Assembly (NCBI GenBank): GCA_002503985.1
Contig: DASW01000002.1
Coordinates: 186,001-250,000 of the forward strand
Origin: Thermoplasmata archaeon UBA61
Lineage (GTDB): Archaea; Thermoplasmatota; Thermoplasmata; Lutacidiplasmatales; UBA184
Length of the DNA stretch: 64,000 nt
Direction: 5' to 3'
Positions 16,608-24,426 of this stretch are shown here, piece by piece. A model generated the notes under the pieces. The model was not told where the DNA came from. It saw only the letters and a program-made list of their open reading frames with translations, and made no database searches. The position numbers and the translations under genes are program-made. The first letter of the stretch is position 1. Every line of letters starts with the position of its first letter.

Positions 16608-17237
16608 ATGCGTCGGTTCCTGATCCTCGCGCACCGGGTCCCGACCGACGGTCAGTTCACCCTCAACGACCTCGCGGGTGGCGCCGGACGGATGGACGAG
16701 GTCGCCCGGGCGGTCTCCACGGCCTTCACCCTATCGAACGACCTGCGCCGGGACACCGAGCTGACCGTGCTCTTCGTGGCGGACCCCCCGCCGAAGGCGC
16801 GGCGCATCGTCCTCTCCGGGGCGAGGCTACGGTTCCTCAACCCGGACGAGCGGTCGACCGCCGCCCTGCTGAAGAACGCCCTCGTCCGGTCGGTCGACTT
16901 CCCGAGACCGTTCGAGTCGTCGCCCGGCCTCACCGTCGCTCCGGCGGACCCCGCGGTCGAGGTCCGAACGTTCCTCGCCCAACCGAACCCCGTTTGGCTC
17001 TGCGAGGACGGCCGCCCGATCGAGGAGTGGGCCTCCCCCGAGGGCCATGTCGCCGCAGTCGTCTCCGACCCCTACGACCCGACCCCCGATGAACGCGACT
17101 TGCTCGCGTCGACCGGCGTGCCCCGCATCTCGGTCGGTCCTCGTTCCCTGAGGACGAGCCAGGTCCTCGACATCGTCCACCACGAGCTCGACCTAAGGGA
17201 CGCCGGGCGCGGGGCGAGCGCTCCCCCGGCACCGTAG
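16608..17237 (+). CDS. trmY: tRNA (pseudouridine(54)-N1)-methyltransferase TrmY
   Basis: A 209-aa SPOUT-class methyltransferase that converts pseudouridine 54 of archaeal tRNAs to N1-methylpseudouridine. The family N-terminus is clear: MRRFLILAHRVPTDG, then LNDLAGGAGRMDEVARAV and STAFTLSNDLRRDTEL. It continues with RFLNPDERSTAALLKNAL. The trefoil-knot SAM site would lie near ISVGPRSLRTSQVLDIVHHE at the C-terminus. Length matches archaeal TrmY, with a short Ala/Pro tail. It ends directly against the convergent ftsZ gene with no spacer. Confidence 0.93.
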   Translation: MRRFLILAHRVPTDGQFTLNDLAGGAGRMDEVARAVSTAFTLSNDLRRDTELTVLFVADPPPKARRIVLSGARLRFLNPDERSTAALLKNALVRSVDFPRPFESSPGLTVAPADPAVEVRTFLAQPNPVWLCEDGRPIEEWASPEGHVAAVVSDPYDPTPDERDLLASTGVPRISVGPRSLRTSQVLDIVHHELDLRDAGRGASAPPAP

Positions 17238-18272
17238 TCAGTGGACGAAGACCGGCCGGGTAATCTCGTTCGTGCTCTCGAGCGCCTCGCGAACGGACCT
17301 CGTCTTGAGGCCGCCGATGACGGCGGTCAGGTGAACGACTTCCCTCGGCTCGGGGCGCACCCGGGTGCCGAAGACGAGGCGGTCGGGCTGGTTGAGCCGC
17401 TCGCTGAGCGTGCGGAGCACGCGGTCGAGGGTCCGGAGCGTGAGGTTCGAGCCCCCGTCCAGGTGGACGAGCGCGGACGGCCGGTCGGAGAGGTGGAAGT
17501 CGAGCAGCGAGTCCGTGAGCGCCTGCTGGACGAGCCGTTCGGGCTCCGAGATGTGGTACTCGCCGACCAGCAAGGTCGATAGCCCGGCGTCGCGCAGGTG
17601 GTTCTTCAGGCTCGCGAGGTCGACGTTCAGCTGGGATGGGTTCTCGACCATGTCGACGAGGCTCGTGACGAGCGAATGGAGGTAGGCGTTCCGGACCTGG
17701 AACACCCGGTGGATCGGCAGCGTCTCGAACCGCCGGAGCTTTTCGTTCGCGAGCGCGACCAGGAGCCCCCCCATCTGCTCGAGCTCCGATACCGTCGCCT
17801 CGACGTTGTCGCGCCGGGTCTGGTTGTTGTCGATCTCGACCTGGAACGGGAGGAAGACGACGGGGACGGCGAGGGTATCCGTCGAGCGGAGGGCGCGCGT
17901 CAGGAACGGGAGCAGGGCGCTGCCGGTCCCGCCACCCAGCCCGGCGAGCAGGAAGACGATCTCGAGCGATTCCAATCGGCGCAGCAGCTCCTCCTTGCCC
18001 TCCTCCGCGGCCCGGAGGACGAGCGCTCGGTTCCCGCCGCTGCCCCGGCCCCGCAGTTCCCGATGGCCGAGAAGGATCCGCTCCTCGACTCCGGTGCGAA
18101 GCAAGTGGGCCGCGTCCGTGTTGACCGCGATCGCCCGCACCCCGGGGATCCCGAGGGCGGTCAGGTCCTGGACCGCTTCGCTGCCGGCGCCCCCCAGTCC
18201 AACGACCCCGATCGACGGCGCGAGCGCGAGAGGGCCCCAGGCATTGGCGGAGAGCGCTTCGTCGTCGTTCAT
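17238..18272 (-). CDS. ftsZ: FtsZ-family tubulin-like GTPase
   Basis: A 344-aa FtsZ-type cytoskeletal GTPase, expected to form the division ring. The N-terminal loop is VVGLGGAGSEAV, then AVNTDAAHL and GRGSGGNRALVLRAAEEG. The tubulin signature is GGGTGSA (residues 113-119), where most FtsZ read GGGTGTG. The catalytic T7 loop is QLNVDLASLKNHL. There is no long C-terminal linker or recognisable partner-binding tail. It starts 15 nt after the stop of a tandem ribbon-helix-helix regulator, the same gene order as the cdrS-ftsZ2 operon of haloarchaea. The altered signature and absent tail suggest an FtsZ2-like or otherwise divergent paralogue. Confidence 0.88.
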   Translation of the reverse strand: MNDDEALSANAWGPLALAPSIGVVGLGGAGSEAVQDLTALGIPGVRAIAVNTDAAHLLRTGVEERILLGHRELRGRGSGGNRALVLRAAEEGKEELLRRLESLEIVFLLAGLGGGTGSALLPFLTRALRSTDTLAVPVVFLPFQVEIDNNQTRRDNVEATVSELEQMGGLLVALANEKLRRFETLPIHRVFQVRNAYLHSLVTSLVDMVENPSQLNVDLASLKNHLRDAGLSTLLVGEYHISEPERLVQQALTDSLLDFHLSDRPSALVHLDGGSNLTLRTLDRVLRTLSERLNQPDRLVFGTRVRPEPREVVHLTAVIGGLKTRSVREALESTNEITRPVFVH

Positions 18273-18287
18273 CGGCCCCCTCGCCGC

Positions 18288-18653
18288 CTAGGGCGGAGGG
18301 GACCCCTCTGCCGCGACCGGCTCCCCCTCCCTACGGTGGACCCGGGCGGTCGGGCTAGCCTGTTCGATCCGACTGCGGATGTACTCCCGGACGGCGGAAC
18401 GAACCGCGTCGTCCACGCTGACGGAGTTCCCCTCGCGGACGAACTCCTCGAGCCGGCTGTTGTCCTGCCGGGAGAGCTCGACCACCACCTTGCGGATGTT
18501 CTGGGGAGGAAGGTTCAGCTCGATGTATTGGTCGAGCCCCTCCCGGATCGTGTCGGAGATCGTCGGGGTCCCCTTGAGCTGCTGAATCTGCTTCAGCTTC
18601 TCGAGGAGCTCCTGCGGGATCCGTACCGTCACCCGCTCCGACGTGTCGACCAT
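18288..18653 (-). CDS. Tandem ribbon-helix-helix regulator (CdrS-like)
   Basis: A 121-aa protein with two ribbon-helix-helix units in one chain. The first is RVTVRIPQELLEKLKQIQ then TISDTIREGLDQYIEL. The second is KVVVELSRQDNSRLEEF then SVSVDDAVRSAVREYIRS. Such a chain could fold as a pseudo-dimer and bind DNA. It lies directly upstream of ftsZ, with 15 nt between them, as does the haloarchaeal division regulator CdrS; that comparison is family knowledge, and direct homology is inferred. A perfect inverted repeat begins 5 nt upstream of its ATG, the expected site for self-control of the whole operon. The C-terminal 20 residues are Pro/Glu-rich. Confidence 0.88.
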   Translation of the reverse strand: MVDTSERVTVRIPQELLEKLKQIQQLKGTPTISDTIREGLDQYIELNLPPQNIRKVVVELSRQDNSRLEEFVREGNSVSVDDAVRSAVREYIRSRIEQASPTARVHRREGEPVAAEGSPPP

Positions 18654-18657
18654 GCCC

Positions 18658-18686
18658 GTCAGACAAGACCCCTATCTTTGTCTGAC
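18658..18686. promoter_or_regulatory. Inverted-repeat operator before the RHH-ftsZ operon
   Basis: GTCAGACAA (18658-18666) and TTGTCTGAC (18678-18686) are perfect inverted arms. Their centres are 20 bp apart, close to two helical turns, which suits two RHH units bound on one DNA face. The repeat ends 5 nt before the ATG. TATA candidates on the minus strand, CGATATG (about 18692-18700) and CATATACC (about 18708-18715), put the transcription start inside or just before it. Binding would block initiation. A hairpin in the short leader is an alternative reading. Confidence 0.6.
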
Positions 18687-18815
18687 GAATGACATATCGA
18701 ATAACTGGTATATGAAACGAACTGGGGGCACGAACCCTCCCCCTCTAGCGATGTACCGGGGTGGGGCGCCCCCGACGGTTGCGGGGGCGCGGCGGAGGCG
18801 ACCGAAGAGGTCGTC

Positions 18816-19106
18816 TCAGCACTTGCCTCGGGCGACGACCTCTTCGCAGTGGGAAGAGGGCAGGACGTCGAGCGACCCGGCCTGGGCGAACGGCGCGAGC
18901 CAGTTGCGGACCGCGGCCTGGTCCGGGGCGTCGACCACGAGGTAGAGGTGGTGCTGGCCGCGGGCCACGGCCTCGCCGTGGATCTTGACCCCGTGCTTCG
19001 CGGCCTCGGGGGCGGAGAGGAGCTTCAGCAGGAACGGAGCCATCTGAGGGTTCGACGCGGGGCAATGCTCGGCGGGGTGGCGGTGTTCGGCGACGAATAG
19101 GGCCAT
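18816..19106 (-). CDS. Small protein, probable dimeric alpha/beta-barrel (DUF3303-like)
   Basis: A 96-aa protein, MALFVAEHRHPAEHCP then a long helix (APFLLKLLSAPEAAKHG), a central strand HHLYLVVDAPDQAAVRNWLA and a final strand region ending EEVVARGKC. The strand-helix-strand layout resembles the ferredoxin-like dimeric barrel of DUF3303 and related stress proteins; I am not sure of the exact family. His and Cys residues (HRHPAEHC, SSHCEE) could bind metal. It was chosen over the much longer open frame it sits in, because that frame is antisense shadow upstream. The TATA box at 19130 supports this ATG. Confidence 0.78.
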   Translation of the reverse strand: MALFVAEHRHPAEHCPASNPQMAPFLLKLLSAPEAAKHGVKIHGEAVARGQHHLYLVVDAPDQAAVRNWLAPFAQAGSLDVLPSSHCEEVVARGKC

Positions 19107-19129
19107 GGCGCGCCCGTACGAGGAGGGAG

Positions 19130-19138
19130 AATAGTACC
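19130..19138 (-). promoter_or_regulatory. TATA box, leaderless transcript
   Basis: GGTACTATT on the minus strand, centred 28 nt before the ATG at 19106; the transcript should start at the codon. Confidence 0.45.
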
Positions 19139-19195
19139 TATCGGTAGACGCACGTTTCGCCGCCGCTCGCGAATCCTGTCGTGGCCCGCGAGGCC

Positions 19196-20830
19196 CTAGT
19201 GGACCCCGGTGACCTCGCCGTGGGGAGAGAGGTCGATCTCCTCGGCCGCGGGCCGCGTGGGGAGCCCGGGCATCGTTTCGATCGTCCCAAGGTACACGAC
19301 CGTGAACCCCGCTCCGGCCGACCGGGTCAGTCGGTCCACCGTGACGTTGAAGTCGCGCGGCCGACCGAGGACATGCGGATTGTCGGAGAGGGATAGGGGG
19401 GTTTTTGCGATGCACACCGGCCCCTCGAGCTCCCTGAGCCGCGTGAGCAGCTCGAGGTCGGCGAGCGCTTCGGGCGTACGATTGACGTGCGTGGCGCCGT
19501 AGAGCCGGGTCGCGATCGTCTCGACCTGGTCGAAGACCGCGGTCCCGGGAGGGTTGACCGGGTGGCTCTGGTGACCGAGCGCCGCGGCGGCTTCGACCGC
19601 GCGCGCGAGCTCGACCATGCCCTTGCCGCCTTCCGAGAACCCCTTGGCCTCGACGACCTCGACGTTCCGGGCATTGCAGAAGCGCCTGACGGCCTGCGTC
19701 TCTTCGGCCGTGTCCCCGGGGAACCGGTTGAGAGCCACGACCGCCGGGGGCCCGTAGGTCTCGACGTTGTCGAGGTGCTGCGCCAGGTTCTCGAGGCCGC
19801 GCTCGAGCGCGGCCCGGTTCGGGAGCGACGACTCCTCGTCCGAAGCTCCGCCCTGGTAGCGGAGACCGCGCTGGGTCGCGACCAGCACCGCCGCGTCCAC
19901 GTTCCGCCCGAGCGTCGGCGTGACGATGTCGACGAACTTCTCTCCGCCGAGCTCGGTAGCGAACCCGGCCTCCACGATGCAGTACTCGGAAGTGGCTAGG
20001 CCGAGCTCGATCGAAAGGCGGCTGCACGTGCCGTGGGCCAGGTTGCCGAACGGACCCGCGTGGACGAGGGCCGGCGTGCCCTCGGCCGTCTGGACGAGGT
20101 TCGGCTCGAGCGCGTCGCGCAGCAGCGCGGACATCGCCCCGGCTCCGTTCAGGTCCGACGGATGAACGGCCACCCCGTCGGTGGTCAACGCCGCGACGAT
20201 ACGACCGAGCCGTGCCTTCAGGTCCGGGTAATCGCGGGCCAGCGCGAGGATCACCATCACCTCGGAGGCGGCGGTGATGACGAACGAGCTCTCGTGCGTC
20301 ACGAACCGAGGGTCGTGGCCCTTCCCGACGACGACCTGGCGGAGGGCCCGGTCCTCCATGTCGAGAGTTCTCGGCCAGAGGATCTGGTTCGGGTCGATCT
20401 TGAGAGAGTTCCCGTGGAAGATGTGATTGTCGAGGAGGGCCGAGAGGAGGTTGTGGGCGGAGGCGACCGCATAGATGTCGCCGGTAAAGCCGAGGTTGAT
20501 CTCCGTCGACGGCTCGACGGTCGATTTGCCGCCTCCTGTGGCGCCTCCCTTCACGCCAAAGATCGGCCCGAGCGACGGCTGGCGCAGACACGGGACCGCC
20601 GTGTGATGCAGCCGAGTGAACCCGTCCGCGAGCCCGATCGCCGTGACGGTCTTCCCTTCCCCGTGCTTGGTGGGGGTCATCCCTGTGACGAGAATCAACT
20701 TCCCGGAACGCCTCTTCGTCACGCGTTGGCGCACCGCAGATACCGAGACCTTGCCTACCCACCGTCCGGCCGGATGCACTTCATCCGCTCGAAGGCCGAG
20801 TGCGCCTGCCAGGTCGTTGAGGCTCCGCAT
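19196..20830 (-). CDS. fhs: Formate-tetrahydrofolate ligase
   Basis: A 544-aa ATP-dependent enzyme that makes 10-formyl-THF from formate and THF. Clear motifs: LILVTGMTPTKHGEGKTVTA (ATP loop), LRQPSLGPIFGVKGGATGGG, FTGDIYAVASAHNLLSALLD and a C-terminal DFNVTVDRLTRSAGAGFTVV. Family members are about 555 aa. The frame is open far upstream. I chose the ATG at 20830 because the TATA box at 20898-20906 places transcription start near 20875, after the earlier ATG at 20884, and because the family begins here (MRSLNDLAGALGL). With FolD at 54.7 kb it forms a THF-based one-carbon route. Confidence 0.93.
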   Translation of the reverse strand: MRSLNDLAGALGLRADEVHPAGRWVGKVSVSAVRQRVTKRRSGKLILVTGMTPTKHGEGKTVTAIGLADGFTRLHHTAVPCLRQPSLGPIFGVKGGATGGGKSTVEPSTEINLGFTGDIYAVASAHNLLSALLDNHIFHGNSLKIDPNQILWPRTLDMEDRALRQVVVGKGHDPRFVTHESSFVITAASEVMVILALARDYPDLKARLGRIVAALTTDGVAVHPSDLNGAGAMSALLRDALEPNLVQTAEGTPALVHAGPFGNLAHGTCSRLSIELGLATSEYCIVEAGFATELGGEKFVDIVTPTLGRNVDAAVLVATQRGLRYQGGASDEESSLPNRAALERGLENLAQHLDNVETYGPPAVVALNRFPGDTAEETQAVRRFCNARNVEVVEAKGFSEGGKGMVELARAVEAAAALGHQSHPVNPPGTAVFDQVETIATRLYGATHVNRTPEALADLELLTRLRELEGPVCIAKTPLSLSDNPHVLGRPRDFNVTVDRLTRSAGAGFTVVYLGTIETMPGLPTRPAAEEIDLSPHGEVTGVH

Positions 20831-20897
20831 CGTCTTCCCCGCATCCTTCGTCCCGGTACTGGGTCGACGGGACGGGACGTACATTCTAGGGTCGCCC

Positions 20898-20906
20898 TTT
20901 ATACAA
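20898..20906. promoter_or_regulatory. Shared TATA element of the divergent fhs and GNAT genes
   Basis: TTTATACAA (plus) / TTGTATAAA (minus) is the only AT-rich element between the two genes. Rightward it predicts a leaderless start at the GTG of 20926; leftward a start near 20875 with a 45-nt leader to the fhs ATG. Confidence 0.5.
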
Positions 20907-20925
20907 TGCCTATCGTGAACCGGAC

Positions 20926-21882
20926 GTGACCCTGGCCCTAGTGCCGTTCCCGCGCGACCAAACGACCTCGCTCGCGCTCGCCGCGGAGGCGCTCCGGACC
21001 CGGCTTGCGCCGGGAGAGGACATTCGCGACTGGCTTCCGCCCATCGATTCGGCGATCCGCTCGGGCCGCGCGACCGGAGGGCTGCTCTCCTCCGAAGGAG
21101 AGGCGCGAGGGATCGTGCTCTGGGAGCCGGCGGGGCCGCTCGGAGTATCGGTTCGGCTTTTGTACCTCTCACCTCCGAACGCGGACCGAGAGCGCTACCG
21201 CGCCGCGTTCGACCTGACCGAGCGCGCCGCGGGGCCCATCGCCTTCGCCCCCGGACCGCTTTTCGGCCTATCGGAGGACGAAGCGTCGGCGTTGATGAAA
21301 GGCATAGGGTTCGCGCCGTTCGGTAGGTGCGAGATGGCCCTCTCGCCGAACGTCCCCGTGGCGCTCGCACCGGTGCCACCGGGGGCGGAGGTGCGGCCGG
21401 TCCGCCCGGCCGACGAGCCGCTCCTCGCCCGGCTCCACGAGAACGCCTACCGCAACCACCTCGACCGGTACCTCTCGCTCGAGGTCGTCGACCCCGTTCG
21501 CGACGCCGACCGCCAGCTTCGGGAGTACTTCGCGGGTCGATGGGGCGAGCTCCTCTCGCCCGGCTCAGTGGCCGTCACGCTCGATGGCCGAATCGTGGCC
21601 GCGGTGGTCGCCGTCCGGCGCCCGGCCCACGTCCTCGTGATCGACGTGATGACCGACCCGACGCTCCAGGGGAACGGGTTCGGACGGGTGGCGCTCACGG
21701 GCGCCATCCACGCCCTGCGCGAGCGGGGCGAGCCCGCGATCACCCTCAACGTCACCGAAGGGAACGAGCGCGCGGCTCGTCTCTACGCACACCTCGGCTT
21801 CGTTCGGACGATCGGCCCTTCGAAGGAGTGGTACAACGCCCGACGAATGTCGGTCGAGTACCCTCCGCCCCCCGTCCGCTAA
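20926..21882 (+). CDS. GNAT-family N-acetyltransferase
   Basis: A 318-aa protein. The C-terminal half is a GNAT domain. VRPVRPADEPLLARLHENAY opens it, VIDVMTDPTLQGNGFGRVAL is motif A with the acetyl-CoA loop (Q-G-N-G-F-G), and ITLNVTEGNERAARLYAHLGF is motif B. The N-terminal half (about 150 aa) is a second, degenerate GNAT-like or otherwise unknown domain without the loop. Substrate unknown. The GTG start fits the leaderless promoter. It overlaps the convergent MFS gene by 4 nt. Confidence 0.85.
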   Translation: MTLALVPFPRDQTTSLALAAEALRTRLAPGEDIRDWLPPIDSAIRSGRATGGLLSSEGEARGIVLWEPAGPLGVSVRLLYLSPPNADRERYRAAFDLTERAAGPIAFAPGPLFGLSEDEASALMKGIGFAPFGRCEMALSPNVPVALAPVPPGAEVRPVRPADEPLLARLHENAYRNHLDRYLSLEVVDPVRDADRQLREYFAGRWGELLSPGSVAVTLDGRIVAAVVAVRRPAHVLVIDVMTDPTLQGNGFGRVALTGAIHALRERGEPAITLNVTEGNERAARLYAHLGFVRTIGPSKEWYNARRMSVEYPPPPVR

Positions 21883-23237
21883 CCGGCGGGGGGCACGGAG
21901 GGCTCTGCGGGACGGTAGCCGAGCTGCCGCAGCGCCCGGAACGAGACGACCATGATGAGGCCGAACACGACGATCGCGCCTCCCGCGGAGAGGTAGGTTC
22001 CCTGGACCCCCACCGATACGGTGAGGATCCCTCCTGCGTACTGCCCGGCCGGGATGAGGGCCATGCTCCCGACCTCGTCCGCCGAGAAGACACGGCCCAT
22101 CATCTCGTCCGGAACCGTCGCCTGGACGGTCGATAGGAAGACGGTCGTGATCATCCCGGGCATCAGCCCATAGACGAAGACGATCGGAAGCGCGAGCCAG
22201 ATCGAATGGACCAGCCCGAGAGCGAGGATCGAAAGGCCCATCACGAGGATGAAGAGGATGATCGCACGACCCGCCACCGCCTGGAAACGGAGACGAGGGG
22301 CGACCACGAAACCGACCGCGACCCCGAGGGTCGAGGTCCCGACGATCGCCCCGTACCAAATCCCCTGGGTGAGGTTGAGCCAGCTCGCTACATAGAGGGC
22401 CAGCTCGATGAGGGCGACCGCCGACAGGAAGTTCGTGACCAGGGCCGCGACCGTGGCTTGGAGCAGCCCTCGCCGCCGTGCGAGGTAGGAGTATCCCTCC
22501 GTCGCGTCCTTTAGCACCGACCGGACCGGTCCCCGGCGATAAACGGAAAGGTCCGCGCGGATGAAGAGCAGCGTCACCTGTACGGCGAAGAAGAGGAGGA
22601 ACGCCACGCTCAGGGCGTACGCCGGGGCCGCGAAGGTGAGCACCGCTCCGACCGCGATGCTTCCGGCGGCGCTCACGCCCGCGGCGGTCGCGTAGATCGC
22701 GCCGTTCGCGTTGGGAAGCTGGGACGGGTCCACGAGGCGAGGCACGGATGCGTTGAACGCCGGCCGAAAGAGCGTGGAGGTCACGGCGACCCCCGCCCAG
22801 CCCGGGTAGAGCAGTAGGACCCAGAGCGGGATGTAGAACCCCGCCGGCCCGGCGAGCGGTACACGACCCGACGGAAGGAAGGCGAGGTCGCAGGCCAGGC
22901 CTGCGACGGCGACCAGCGAACCGAGGTTCACCGTCCGCATGAGGGCCGCCCGGTCGAACCGGTCCGCGAGGGCCCCCGAGAAGAACGCGGCGGCGAGGGT
23001 GGGGAGGGTGGAGGAAAGGCCCAGGAACGCGAGGGCCAGCGCGCCGTAGGTCGTTCGCTCGTCGGCGGGATAGGCGAACGCGATGCCGTAGAGGAGGACG
23101 ACCAGGACCGCGGAAGGGGCGGCGAACTGCAGGGCGCCGGCGGTGAGGAACGCCGTGAACGAGCGCTGCCGGAAGAGCGCCCCGTACCGGCTCAGGGGAT
23201 TCCGCCTCCGGGAGCCTCCGACCCGCTCCCTCGTCAA
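21879..23237 (-). CDS. MFS transporter, MFS_3/EntS-like
   Basis: About 452 aa with 12 hydrophobic segments and the MFS loop-2 signature FFSGALADRFDRAAL. The order of segments and the motif SVPRLVDPSQLPNANG after helix 4 match the MFS_3 group that includes siderophore and macrolide exporters. Substrate unknown. The longest frame starts at TTG 23237, but the only TATA-like element (GCTTATTGAC, about 23235-23243) overlaps that codon. The true start may therefore be a downstream codon such as CTG 23193-23195, which has GGAGG about 9 nt before it. Its stop overlaps the GNAT stop region. Confidence 0.88.
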   Translation of the reverse strand: MTRERVGGSRRRNPLSRYGALFRQRSFTAFLTAGALQFAAPSAVLVVLLYGIAFAYPADERTTYGALALAFLGLSSTLPTLAAAFFSGALADRFDRAALMRTVNLGSLVAVAGLACDLAFLPSGRVPLAGPAGFYIPLWVLLLYPGWAGVAVTSTLFRPAFNASVPRLVDPSQLPNANGAIYATAAGVSAAGSIAVGAVLTFAAPAYALSVAFLLFFAVQVTLLFIRADLSVYRRGPVRSVLKDATEGYSYLARRRGLLQATVAALVTNFLSAVALIELALYVASWLNLTQGIWYGAIVGTSTLGVAVGFVVAPRLRFQAVAGRAIILFILVMGLSILALGLVHSIWLALPIVFVYGLMPGMITTVFLSTVQATVPDEMMGRVFSADEVGSMALIPAGQYAGGILTVSVGVQGTYLSAGGAIVVFGLIMVVSFRALRQLGYRPAEPSVPPAG

Positions 23238-23316
23238 TAAGCCTGTCGGCGGGCGGGCCGCCGTCTGCGAAACCCGCTTGTACTCCCCTTACGTCCTCGA
23301 CCCCTCGGAGCCACAC

Positions 23317-24426
23317 GTGCGTCTCATCCACCGCGACCCTTCCACCGGAGTCCACCGCTTGCGCCTCGAGACCCCGAGCGACCTCTGGCGCATCGCGCGT
23401 CTCGTCCGGCCCGGCGACATCGTGGGCGCCTCCACGACCCGCCGGGACCCCGAGGCCCCGCAGGAGGTCGCGGGGGCCGAGCGGACCCGCCGGCGGGTGT
23501 ATCTCGCCGTGCGCGCCGAGCAGGTCGAGTTCCACGGGTTCTCGAAGCACGTCCGCATCACCGGCCCGATCGTCGAAGGCCCGTTCGACATCGGCCGTCA
23601 TCACACGCTCGACCTCACCGAGGGGGACGAGGTCTCGGTGACCAAACCGAACTGGACCACCGGTGACCGAACGATCCTCGAGGAGGGTCTCGAGCGCAAG
23701 GGCGACCCCACGATCCTCGTTGCCGCCGTCGATTGGGGGGATTCCTCGCTCGTGCGGCTGCGCGGACGGTCGGTCGAGCCGGTGGTCGACCTACGGCGGA
23801 CGATCGCCGGGAAGCGATACGAGGGGGGGCAGGCCGAGAAGGACCGCGGCTCCTACGTCGCGGAGCTCGTGATGCTGCTCCGTCGCGAGGGAGCCGAGGC
23901 GAGCGCGGTCGTGATCGCCGGCCCCGGGTTCCTGAAAGAAGAGCTCGCGCACCGCCTGACCGAGGAGGACCCCGCCCTCGCGCGCAAGATGCGGGTGTAC
24001 CCGACGGCCGAGTCCGGCCGGGTCGGGGTCGACGAGCTCCTCAAGAGCGGGCGAGCGACCGAGGTGCTTCGCGGCAGCGTTGCGGCGGAGGAAGCCGAGG
24101 TGGTCGAGCGGCTCATTCGAGCCCTCGCCGGAGGGACCCGCGCCGCCGTCGGACCGGTCGAGGTCGGGGAAGCGGTCGAGGCCGGCGCCGCCGAGACGGT
24201 CCTGGTCTCGGAGTCGCTCCTTCCCGACAGCACGATCGCCGCCACGCTCGACCGGGCCCGGGAAGCCCGGGTCCGACTGTTCGTGGTCCGCGACGAGGGA
24301 GAGGCCGGTCGAAAGCTGACGGCCCTAGGAAGGGTGGCGGCCCTGCTGCGCTACGACTGGACGAGCCCGTCGCGGCTCACGGGATCGCCTGGATCGCCTC
24401 GCGGAGCTCCTCGAAGCGGCGCTTGA
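23317..24426 (+). CDS. pelA: Pelota (Dom34), ribosome-rescue factor
   Basis: A 369-aa homologue of the release-factor-like protein that, with aABCE1, splits stalled ribosomes. The N-terminal domain VRLIHRDPSTGVHRLRLETP then DLWRIARLVRPGDIVGASTT is the Sm-like Pelota start. A middle domain VAAVDWGDSSLVRLRG and VVIAGPGFLKEEL follows. The C-terminal L7Ae-like domain contains ALLRYDW. GTG 23317 is chosen because it matches the family start and has GGAG before it. The last 16 codons run past the normal family end and overlap rpoD by 50 nt on the other strand. Confidence 0.93.
   Translation: MRLIHRDPSTGVHRLRLETPSDLWRIARLVRPGDIVGASTTRRDPEAPQEVAGAERTRRRVYLAVRAEQVEFHGFSKHVRITGPIVEGPFDIGRHHTLDLTEGDEVSVTKPNWTTGDRTILEEGLERKGDPTILVAAVDWGDSSLVRLRGRSVEPVVDLRRTIAGKRYEGGQAEKDRGSYVAELVMLLRREGAEASAVVIAGPGFLKEELAHRLTEEDPALARKMRVYPTAESGRVGVDELLKSGRATEVLRGSVAAEEAEVVERLIRALAGGTRAAVGPVEVGEAVEAGAAETVLVSESLLPDSTIAATLDRAREARVRLFVVRDEGEAGRKLTALGRVAALLRYDWTSPSRLTGSPGSPRGAPRSGA

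Noticed and set aside
18816..20762. Very long minus frame joining a small gene to sequence under fhs
   Set aside because: Only the last 96 codons are protein-like and have a TATA box; the rest is fhs in another frame.
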